Positions 28,220 through 35,976 of a stretch of DNA of 64,000 nt are shown piece by piece. The DNA lies in the NCBI RefSeq assembly GCF_029338375.1, contig NZ_CP119807.1, positions 1 through 64,000 of the forward strand, read 5' to 3'. The stretch comes from Halorussus lipolyticus (GTDB taxonomy: Archaea > Halobacteriota > Halobacteria > Halobacteriales > Haladaptataceae). The notes under the pieces are model-generated. The model saw nothing but the letters and a program-made list of their open reading frames with translations, was not told the origin of the DNA and ran no database searches. A program made the position numbers and the translations under genes. Numbering within the stretch: position 1 is the stretch's first letter; each line of letters opens with the position of its first letter.

Positions 28220-30662
28220 CGAGTCAGACACCGACGCGGAACCACTCTACGCAAAGAGTGACCCGCCCACATCGCTCGACACACACCTACAGGCGGTTGC
28301 CGACGCGACAGTTACGGCGCTCGACTCGTCCGCTACCGCACGGGCGGCACTTCCGGCTGAGACGACAAGTGACCGTCTCCGTGACCTCGGGCGACTCGCT
28401 GGTCTGCTTCACGACACCGGGAAAGCACATCCCGACTGGCAAGCCAAGTGCCAGCACGCAATCGAGACCGGCGAGAACGTCACACTCCCAAACCATAGCG
28501 CACGAAGCGCCCTCGTCGCGTTCGCTCTCACGGCGTCCAGTGACGGGATTCCGGTTCTCCATACCGCGCTTACCGAGGTCGAGCGGGCGGCTTTACTCCT
28601 CGCGGTCTTGCATCACCATACTCCGATTTCGGAGAGTAATCACCGGGCGAACGAACACCTCATAGATGGGGCTGACTGTGACGCACTCTTCGAGCAGGTC
28701 TCCGAGACTGAGACGGTGGGGGATTGGTCGCTACAGATAGACGCCCTGACGGCTCTAAGCGGGTTTCGGGAGTTTGTCAAACAGGTTCGCAAACGTCCCG
28801 GTAGTGACGAGCAATTTCACGAAATCGCCTCGATAACGACGATTCTACGAAGCGCGCTGATTCAGGCCGACCACCACGCGAGCAGTCAAGCAGGTGACGG
28901 CCCACCTGCACCCTTGCCAACCTCGCTTACAGCCGAGAGTATCGAGTTCTACGACGAACTCAGACCATTTCAACAGACGGTCGCCGACTATCTCGATGGC
29001 GATACTCCAGACCAGTTTTTCGGCCTTGCAGGCTGTGGCGCAGGCAAAACCCAGACCGCGCTTCAATGGGGTGCCGAACAATGCCGAGCGGGGAACGCCG
29101 ACCGACTCGTCATAGCGATGCCGACGCGGACGACCTCGAACAACCTCTTTCAGACGGTTACGAACGACCACGCCGACCCCGACGATGTGGCGCTCTATCA
29201 CAGCACGAGTGGACGAGTTTATACGGAGAAGTTTAGCGACGAACGCGAACTGGAAACCATCAACGAGTATCCGCGCCGCTGTAAGTGGTTCCAGCAACCG
29301 ATTACCATCTGTACCGTAGACCACCTCCTCGCCACGCTCGTCAACAACGACAAGCACTCGGACATCGCTCGGGGAAACCTCCGTCGCGCGGCAGTGGTCT
29401 TCGATGAAGTCCATGCCTACGACCGGCAATTGCTACAGGCGATAGCGGGTGCTGTCGAGTATTTTGACGCAATCGAGTTGCCGTGGTACGTCATGACTGC
29501 GACCTGTCCGCCGGAACTCGAAGCGGCGTTGGACCCGACCGAGACGGTGCATGACCCACGCGAGGACCACTCACCGTATCACGTCAAACAGCACGACCAC
29601 GAGCTAACCGCAGAGGTAGTTGCAGACAGCTTGGCGTCGGGTGACGCTCGAACGGCGATGGTCGTGAAGAATACCGTCAGGAGTGCTCAGACGCTTGCAA
29701 GACAGCTTGCAAAAGTGACACCCTCGGACGTGTCGGTCACGTACTACAGTAGTGAGTTCCCGTCCTACGACCGCCGGGCGAAAGAACGCGAGGTCCGCGA
29801 GCAGTTCGCTCCCGGCGATGTTCCGACCGACGAGCGCCGGATTCTCGTCTGTACGCAGGTCTGTGAACTCTCGCTGGACATTAGCGTCGATACGCTCTAC
29901 ACGGACCTCGCACCTGCTGACGCGGTGATTCAGCGAGCAGGCCGCCTTCACCGACGTGGGAACCGGCCGGACGCAGAAGATTGTGATTGCGAGGACTGTG
30001 CCGAACGAATGCGACCGGTCGAGTACGTCTGCAACACCTATTTTGACCCGACAGCGAGTGCGTGGTACCCATATGCGACTGGGCGGAATACCCCGGAGTG
30101 GAATCTACTGTTGGCGACACGAGACGCACTCGACGCCGCGACAGCATACTCGTTCGAGGCGTCGAGACACTGGATAGCCGAAGCCTATTCTGCGTACAAC
30201 CTGCAGGTTCGTGAACAGACGTTCCGAGGAGCTATTGCAAACGACTCGATGTTCGGACCGCCTCGATGGGACGGTAATCGAATCTCGTTCCGAACGGGGA
30301 CACATCGTCGGCTTCCAGTCGTTGCCTCTCCGTACGACCTCCACGACAACGACGAAAAACCAGTGCCATTCAGTTACTTGTGGGAGACGTTTGATTCTCA
30401 CGACTGCTGTGGACACTGTGGTCTCGAAACTGACCGCTATACGCCGTGCCACGAAGCACTGCAAGAGGCCATCGAAGAGTACAGCATCGAAATTCCCGCC
30501 TACTGGCTTTTGGACGACGATATTCGATGTCACTCCTCAGAAGTGTTCCCGGATGCTCCTCGTGTTTCACTTCCAGAGGTGTCGCTTCACTACTCTTACC
30601 AGTGGGGGATACAGAACCCCACCAACGATGCGACAACCGACACGTCGGCGCGAGAATTCTGA
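28212..30662 (+). CDS. cas3: Cas3 nuclease-helicase
   Basis: An 816-residue fusion of an N-terminal HD nuclease and a superfamily 2 helicase, which unwinds and degrades the target DNA. HD motif LLHDTGKAHPDW at residues about 66-77 and HHHTPISESNH near 137 supply metal ligands. Helicase motifs: Walker A GCGAGKTQTALQW near 273, DEVH box VVFDEVHAYD near 398, motif III VMTATCP, and motif VI VIQRAGRLHRRGNR near 573. The ATG at 28212 overlaps the end of cas5. A C-terminal Cys pair (DCCGHCGLETDRYTPCHE) near 740 is notable. The gene ends 74 bases before the CRISPR array. Confidence 0.94.
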   Translation: MSSESDTDAEPLYAKSDPPTSLDTHLQAVADATVTALDSSATARAALPAETTSDRLRDLGRLAGLLHDTGKAHPDWQAKCQHAIETGENVTLPNHSARSALVAFALTASSDGIPVLHTALTEVERAALLLAVLHHHTPISESNHRANEHLIDGADCDALFEQVSETETVGDWSLQIDALTALSGFREFVKQVRKRPGSDEQFHEIASITTILRSALIQADHHASSQAGDGPPAPLPTSLTAESIEFYDELRPFQQTVADYLDGDTPDQFFGLAGCGAGKTQTALQWGAEQCRAGNADRLVIAMPTRTTSNNLFQTVTNDHADPDDVALYHSTSGRVYTEKFSDERELETINEYPRRCKWFQQPITICTVDHLLATLVNNDKHSDIARGNLRRAAVVFDEVHAYDRQLLQAIAGAVEYFDAIELPWYVMTATCPPELEAALDPTETVHDPREDHSPYHVKQHDHELTAEVVADSLASGDARTAMVVKNTVRSAQTLARQLAKVTPSDVSVTYYSSEFPSYDRRAKEREVREQFAPGDVPTDERRILVCTQVCELSLDISVDTLYTDLAPADAVIQRAGRLHRRGNRPDAEDCDCEDCAERMRPVEYVCNTYFDPTASAWYPYATGRNTPEWNLLLATRDALDAATAYSFEASRHWIAEAYSAYNLQVREQTFRGAIANDSMFGPPRWDGNRISFRTGTHRRLPVVASPYDLHDNDEKPVPFSYLWETFDSHDCCGHCGLETDRYTPCHEALQEAIEEYSIEIPAYWLLDDDIRCHSSEVFPDAPRVSLPEVSLHYSYQWGIQNPTNDATTDTSAREF

Positions 30663-30736
30663 CCGTCGTAGCGCTTCTGTCGAGTTCCGTATTCCGTCTT
30701 GCTTTCAGAGCGTATTCGCTCTGGAGTGGACTCCAT

Positions 30737-32176
30737 CTTTCAATCCGATCGGAGTACAATTACGACCAGAAGTGCGACGAGCAGGGCAACCCGCTGGGCG
30801 ACTTTCAATCTTACTGAGGTTCGATTACGACAGTGGCAAATGGTGAACTCATCAACCTACTCCTCAACATTTCAATCCTGCCGAGGTGCGATTACAACGA
30901 CGCAACGGTTGAGGAAGTCATGGTCCGATTTTATTTCTTTCAATCCTACCGAAGTTCATTACGACAAGTTGAACGGGTTATCCGCCCCCGGATTGAACAC
31001 CTTTCAATCGCATCGAAGTCCGATTACGACTCTGGTCCGCGCCCATCTCGAAGCTTTGGCCACCGCCCTTTCAATCCTACTGAGGTCCGATTACGACCGG
31101 TCGAAGACGAAATCTCCGCGACGTGGACCACGACTTTCAATCCTACTGAGGTCCGATTACGACCGGCGAGTCGTCGGACGAGCGTCGTCTTCCCGGTCCC
31201 CTTTCAATCCTACTGAGGTCCGATTACGACCGGCCTCGTCGAGCCAGTGGCCGCGCAACCCGAGGACCTTTCAATCCTACTGAGGTCCGATTACGACGGT
31301 CGAGTCGGTGTCGTTCGATGACCCACCACCTGAATCTTTCAATCCTACTGAGGTCCGATTACGACCAGGACCGACCTGCGCGCCGAAATCCGAGACGCCA
31401 ACTTTCAATCCTACTGAGGTCCGATTACGACACGCCGACGGTCGAGAAGGCCGCCCACGACTTCATCCTTTCAATCCTACTGAGGTCCGATTACGACACT
31501 GCTTCGGGTGGCGCGACGGCTTCGGCGACGACTTCTTTCAATCCTACTGAGGTCCGATTACGACAAGCCGACTGCATGGAGCCAGTCACGATGGTTCTGC
31601 CACGTCCGACTTTCAATCCTACTGAGGTCCGATTACGACACGGCCACGACTGGAGCGACCTGTCCGAGGGCCAGCTTTCAATCCTACTGAGGTCCGATTA
31701 CGACGGTCGGCGTTCTCGTACACGTCAACGAGCGCGTTCTCCTTTCAATCCTACTGAGGTCCGATTACGACTGGTGGGTGCTGGTGTTCGCTTCGAGCAG
31801 GTTCGGGAGTATCGTCTTTCAATCCTACTGAGGTCCGATTACGACCGGACTGCGGTCGGTCGCGCGCGCCCTGCAAGACCTCTTTCAATCCTACTGAGGT
31901 CCGATTACGACTTGGACAGGGGACGCGAAACGGCCGGGATGCAGGTATCTTTCAATCCTACTGAGGTCCGATTACGACCCTCCGAATCCAAATCGGCGGT
32001 TCGACAGTCTTCAACTTTCAATCCTACTGAGGTCCGATTACGACTCTCTCCGGCTACGTCGAGTATTTCGGTTAGGTCTCCTTTCAATCCTACTGAGGTC
32101 CGATTACGACGAGGAAGCGCCGATGGGTGCGACGGGCGACCTCCGGCTTTCAATCCTACTGAGGTCCGATTACGAC
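30737..32176 (-). CRISPR. CRISPR array, 22 repeats and 21 spacers
   Basis: A 30-base repeat (plus strand: begins CTTTCAATCC, middle TACTGAGGTC, ends CGATTACGAC) occurs 22 times from 30737 to 32176. Spacers are 35-38 bases except two of 45 and 44 (31565-31609 and 31772-31815). On the minus strand each repeat ends in GGATTGAAAG, the usual type I-B crRNA 5' tag, so transcription runs right to left. The five leftmost repeats are degenerate (about 7, 2, 5, 4 and 5 changes, the fourth one base short), while those on the right are identical. The leader is therefore on the right, and the oldest end is next to cas3. Confidence 0.98.
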
Positions 32177-32393
32177 CTACCATTTTCTCGGTGGGAGTCT
32201 GGAGGGATAAAGATATAGGAAATCAGGGTCTCTGGGTAGCTCCTGCGTCATAATGGTGAATACTCAGACTGACTATCAACTCGTAAAATCACTCGAATCG
32301 ACGTGGAGATACTGAACACCCCCTCTATTCTGCATACTGACTTAAACCCCCTCAACACTCACTATGCCAAAAGCTGATTCAATCGCTGGCGAG
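32177..32393 (-). promoter_or_regulatory. CRISPR leader region
   Basis: The 217 bases between the leader-proximal repeat and cas2. It is AT-richer than the array and contains no gene. Being next to the identical repeats, it should hold the array promoter (read leftward) and the signal for spacer insertion. It is also downstream of cas2 on the same strand. Confidence 0.75.
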
Positions 32394-32651
32394 TTATAGA
32401 AATCTTGTGTCCTCTCGTTCGTCGCCAAACTCCTCGATATCAAGTGCATCCTCTCGTGTCGTCGTATACAAAAGGACCTGTTCCCCCGTATCGACAAACG
32501 ACTGAATCCAAGAACGAACCTCCTCGTATTCGCTTTCGGTGAGATGGCCATCGAAAACGCTATTCTGTCGCCAGTTCAGCCACCGGCGGAGATAATCACA
32601 AATCTGTTGCGTTCGGTCGGCACGTACGTCATAGACGATAACTACGAACAT
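32394..32651 (-). CDS. cas2: Cas2
   Basis: An 85-residue protein with the Cas2 ferredoxin fold: first strand FVVIVYDVRADRTQQICDYL with the conserved Asp near residue 8, then WLNWRQNSVFDGHLTESEYE. It forms the central dimer of the Cas1-Cas2 integrase that inserts new spacers. The start directly follows the cas1 stop (one base between). The gene reads toward the array, whose leader begins at its 3' end. Confidence 0.95.
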   Translation of the reverse strand: MFVVIVYDVRADRTQQICDYLRRWLNWRQNSVFDGHLTESEYEEVRSWIQSFVDTGEQVLLYTTTREDALDIEEFGDEREDTRFL

Positions 32652-32652
32652 C

Positions 32653-33630
32653 CTATCGTACCGTTGTCGGTTGGTACTGTTCCAGTCCGAGGACGTGTTT
32701 CGTTACTTGGTAGCACTCTGTCCGAATCCAGCGTCGCCACGAAAGTGACCGACCAATACCGGGATGCTTGCGGGTCGTCGATAGTCGCTCATCGAAAGCG
32801 TGCCGAAGGGTCTTCTTTCCGTCGTCTGTAAGGAGAACGGCCTGCCCCTCTGATTCGAAATCGTCTGGGGTTAGCTGGCCCTGACGTGTGAGTGAGAGGA
32901 GCAGTCGGTCCGCCAGTAGTGGTTTAAATATCTCTGCAATATCCAAGCTCAGGCTATACCGTCGTTCATGTGGCTCATGGAGAAAGCTAATCGTCTGATT
33001 CAAGCGTGTATGATAGATTTCCGTTACAGCGGAGGCATAGACGAGCGCATTTAGGTAACTCATCGCGCTGTTTGCGGGATTCTCTGGAGGTTGGCGACTC
33101 CGACTCGGGAAGGAAAACGATTCTGGGAGGCAGTGGTCAACACAAGAATAGTATGCGTCTCGTGCCGACCCCTCGTGTTGCATCAATTCAGGGATGGTAG
33201 TTTGTTCGCCGATGTTTTCACGGTGGTCAGATAGAATCGATCCTGTCCCACACTCCTCGTCACAGTAGCGCCGAAGTGTGAGTCGCATATTTTCGATAGC
33301 ACCCTGTACGAACCGACTGGCAATGTCGAGTCTCTCGGAGTCATCTAAGTACGTTTGCGCTTGTTCAATATGGCACTTTCCCGAGAGAATCGGACGCGGT
33401 GGAAGGAACGTCCCACGATATGCACCATTGTAGCTAAAGATATGCAGGGCGATCTCGTTCTCCGCGAGCAGGTCGAATACGCCGGTTGTGACCGAGACAC
33501 CTGCACCGGCGAAAATATCGTAGATTTTGTTGACTGGAAGAGGAGTTCGGTCACCTTCCTGTACGAAATAGAGCGTATCGCTGTTACGTTCAAGTCGGCC
33601 GACCGACGTGATGTAGTAGCGTTCTTTCAT
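32653..33630 (-). CDS. cas1: Cas1 integrase
   Basis: A 325-residue Cas1. The metal-binding residues are visible: Glu near 153 in QHEGSARDAYY, His near 218 in FLHEPHERRYSLSLD, and Glu near 233 in DIAEIFKPLLAD. The N-terminal beta domain begins YYITSVGRLERNSDTLYF. It catalyses spacer integration with Cas2. Its start overlaps the cas4 stop by four bases. The sequence looks intact, so spacer acquisition should be possible. Confidence 0.96.
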   Translation of the reverse strand: MKERYYITSVGRLERNSDTLYFVQEGDRTPLPVNKIYDIFAGAGVSVTTGVFDLLAENEIALHIFSYNGAYRGTFLPPRPILSGKCHIEQAQTYLDDSERLDIASRFVQGAIENMRLTLRRYCDEECGTGSILSDHRENIGEQTTIPELMQHEGSARDAYYSCVDHCLPESFSFPSRSRQPPENPANSAMSYLNALVYASAVTEIYHTRLNQTISFLHEPHERRYSLSLDIAEIFKPLLADRLLLSLTRQGQLTPDDFESEGQAVLLTDDGKKTLRHAFDERLSTTRKHPGIGRSLSWRRWIRTECYQVTKHVLGLEQYQPTTVR

Positions 33631-34139
33631 GCAAAACAGAACTCCCGCATACTACACTTGTTACAGGCCGATATTCGCTCTGGGGGTGGGCACTCGCCGT
33701 CTACAATCGACCGGATGTCATCGGTTACCTCCTCGTGTTCAGACGCCATTTCAGCCGACCAGTGGACTGTCGTGACCGTGTTTTCACGCGGATAGCGTAT
33801 CTTCCCCACTAGTCGATAGTCGTCCGAGTCTTCGGCACTGTCTTCAGCGACAATCGAAAGATAATGAAGTAGCTGTAAGCGGTCGGCCTCTGAATACGTC
33901 GAGGACCGTTTCACTTCGCTGATTTCGAGCGTATTCTCGTCTGGACGACGAACGAGATCGAATTTACTGGCCCCGATAGATACTCCCTCATCTCTACTGT
34001 AGGCTGTTTCAGAGAGATGTTTGCCGAGTCGAACGAATTCGTTCTCTTGAGCGTATAAAACTCGATGGTGATGATACCAGAGTTTCGTCGGACAAATCGC
34101 GTAATAGTGGTAGTGTTCCCCGGTAAGTGACCGAGACAT
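33627..34139 (-). CDS. cas4: Cas4 exonuclease
   Basis: A 170-residue RecB-type nuclease that trims new spacers and selects for PAM. It has the usual iron-sulphur Cys (YAICPTKLWYHH, and CNKCSMREFCF at the C-terminus) and the nuclease core ASKFDLVRR followed by LEISEVKRS. I prefer the ATG at 34139 (MSRSLTGEHYHYYAICP), which matches family starts and has an AT-rich TTATTATG about 25 bases upstream. An ATG at 34190 in the same frame lies at the very edge of an IS6 element. The insertion has replaced whatever was upstream. Confidence 0.9.
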   Translation of the reverse strand: MSRSLTGEHYHYYAICPTKLWYHHHRVLYAQENEFVRLGKHLSETAYSRDEGVSIGASKFDLVRRPDENTLEISEVKRSSTYSEADRLQLLHYLSIVAEDSAEDSDDYRLVGKIRYPRENTVTTVHWSAEMASEHEEVTDDIRSIVDGECPPPERISACNKCSMREFCFA

Positions 34140-34189
34140 GGCCGTAGCACAACGGTCTACATAATAACTATTTGGGACGTTGTGAGGCA

Positions 34190-34878
34190 TTGTTCAGATT
34201 AGCTGATTCCATGCGAAGGCGAGAGTTTGCAACCAGTTTTCGGCGGAGCGGTGCGTCGCGTGGCGGAAATGATTAGCAAATTGGTTGGTGCGACGTTTTA
34301 ATTCTTTGAAGACACGTTCGACGCTATTCCGATTTCCATGTATGACATGCTGAAATCGGAGTTTTTCCTCGAAGAGTGCGGCTTGCAACCATGGTGCGCC
34401 ATCGACGAGAAACACCGCGTCGGTGACGCGGTGTTTCTCGTGCAACTCGGTAAGAAACTGCTTCGTCACAACGATAGTTCGTGTCGGATAGAGCTTCACG
34501 TGGAGGAATTCGTTGGTTTCAGGATCGACGGCGGCGTACAGCCAGTAACGCTGGTCGTTGAGTTGAATCACGGTTTCATCGACCGCAACGTGATTCGGGT
34601 TTTTACCCTCAGTCGGCTGTAGATCGGCTTTCTGCACCCAATTATAAATCGTTGAGCGACACCGTTCGACACCGAACTTCTCTAAGACAGAAACAGTATC
34701 CGAGAGTGATAATCCGGCCGCATGAAGGTGGATACTGAGCTTCATCAGCGACTCCGGTGTCGCTTCTCGCTCCACAAAATCTAACTCGATCCAATCGCTA
34801 CACTCGTTGAGGCGGTCGAATTCTGGCATGGACACCTAGAATTCCAACCGCCTCGTTCTTCAACGCTTATCTGAACAG
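34190..34878 (-). mobile_element. IS6-family insertion sequence beside cas4
   Basis: About 690 bases with imperfect terminal repeats: TTGTTCAGATTAGC at the left (34190-34203) and, inverted, CTGTTCAGATAAGC at the right (ending near 34878). It contains one intact transposase. The left end touches the first in-frame ATG of cas4, and the right end truncates a PQQ-propeller gene. No target duplication is evident. Confidence 0.8.
34194..34835 (-). CDS. IS6-family transposase
   Basis: A 213-residue intact DDE transposase. N-terminal helix-turn-helix region: HAAGLSLSDTVSVLEKFGVE. Catalytic Asp in NHVAVDETVIQLN, second Asp in DAVFLVDGAPWLQAAL, and Glu in NRNSVERVFKELKRR. Length and motifs match haloarchaeal IS6 members. 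It is distinct from the decayed IS6 transposase at 1821-2401 (about half the conserved positions differ). It could supply functions for related elements. Confidence 0.93.
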   Translation of the reverse strand: MSMPEFDRLNECSDWIELDFVEREATPESLMKLSIHLHAAGLSLSDTVSVLEKFGVERCRSTIYNWVQKADLQPTEGKNPNHVAVDETVIQLNDQRYWLYAAVDPETNEFLHVKLYPTRTIVVTKQFLTELHEKHRVTDAVFLVDGAPWLQAALFEEKLRFQHVIHGNRNSVERVFKELKRRTNQFANHFRHATHRSAENWLQTLAFAWNQLI

Positions 34879-35075
34879 TACCTAGGCGGAGTCGCCCCAA
34901 GTACGGCTCCTGTCCGGGCAGGCCCGCCGCTGAACATCGGCCAATCCTTCTCAGTCCCTTCTTCTGTGTCTTGGACTAGCTCCTCACAGTGACTAGTTGT
35001 CTGGAAGCCAAGGTTAATTCCAATCCTTGCTACCGCTCCCCACCGAAGGAATTTTCGTTGTGAAAGGCATTCCAT
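34879..35075 (-). pseudogene. N-terminal fragment of Tat-exported PQQ-propeller (BamB-like) protein
   Basis: On the minus strand the fragment starts MECLSQRKFLRWGAVARIG, a degenerate twin-arginine signal (QRKFLRWGA). It continues to KDWPMFSGGPARTGAVLGAT, the first blade motif of PQQ-binding propeller proteins. It is cut at about residue 65 by the IS6 right end. The rest of the gene is absent. Confidence 0.6.
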
Positions 35076-35108
35076 ACCTGTTGATTGCATTATTTGATGT
35101 GCTACCAT

Positions 35109-35419
35109 CCCCCGTGACTATTCCCCAAACAAGAAATATTGTTGAAAATATGCTTTATGAGGTGGAGTTAGAACAAAGCACACAAACAACATAAAGAATG
35201 AGATATTCTACACCTGTACAACGACCCACCATTTCGGACAGTAGTCAGCAAGAAACCTCCCATCTTGCACACCGGCCCCACAGGTAATTCTGAATCAAGC
35301 AACCGTACTACTAACTGTTAGAGAGAGACGGGTCCAGTAACGGGAATCCGCAGTCCTAGGCCACATCACGGAACCCGAACTTACCCTCACCGGCCTAGCT
35401 TTCTATGACTGTACAATCC
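35109..35419. other. intergenic region, no gene seen
   Basis: About 310 AT-rich bases between two gene fragments. I see no RNA gene, repeat or promoter that I could defend. Confidence 0.3.
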
Positions 35420-35880
35420 CACTATTCAACCTCTGCCAGTCGCTTAACGAACGCGAGTCCGAAGCCAGTTCGCCCCATTGTCTGCGGCCGTCGTGCCTCC
35501 CTCGTCGAAGACGATCTCCCGCTCTTCTAGCGGAATTCCGGTGCCGTCATCGGCCACGTAGATGCCATCAGCGAGTGCACCGACCGTCACCATCACCGTC
35601 GTGTCTGGATCGATCTGTTCGACGGCGTTCTTGAGGCAGTTCTGAAACAGGTTGCGGATGTCCGTCTCGTTGGCTTCGATCGTCCGTTCGACGTTGAGGT
35701 CAACGTCAGGTGCCTCGACTGTCACCCACTGCTTGGCCGCCACAGTCGCGAGGTCCACCGATATGCGTTCGCCGTCCGCCTCCACGCGGCCGGATGTTCG
35801 CTCAGAGAACCAGCAGCGATTCTTGACCTCCTCACCGTTGAACGGTCGCACAGAGCAGTGTAGAGTTGGGTACATCAACT
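35420..35880 (-). pseudogene. histidine kinase ATPase-domain fragment
   Basis: The minus strand encodes ISVDLATVAAKQWVTVEAPD, TDIRNLFQNCLKNAVEQIDP (N-box) and YVADDGTGIPLEEREIVFDE (G1 box). It then shifts frame near 35465; the next frame gives GRTGFGLAFVKRLAE (G2 box). It lacks the sensor part and the phospho-accepting His. It is a decayed piece of a haloarchaeal sensor kinase, with at least one frameshift. Confidence 0.75.
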
Positions 35881-35976
35881 TAATTCGCCATTCTATTCTA
35901 TCATTTTTATTATTGTATAATATAAAATTCCTTTCGCAAGGAATATATGATTGCTTTCTGGACATCCGATAACAGT

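Noticed and set aside
30737..32176. spacers matching genes in this window
   Set aside because: I found no match by eye to the toxin, MCM or insertion sequences, but this was not an exhaustive search.
31905..32183. repetitive minus-strand protein with RNRTSVGLK repeats
   Set aside because: Translation of the CRISPR array, not a gene; the same holds for the plus-strand SILLRSDYD frames.
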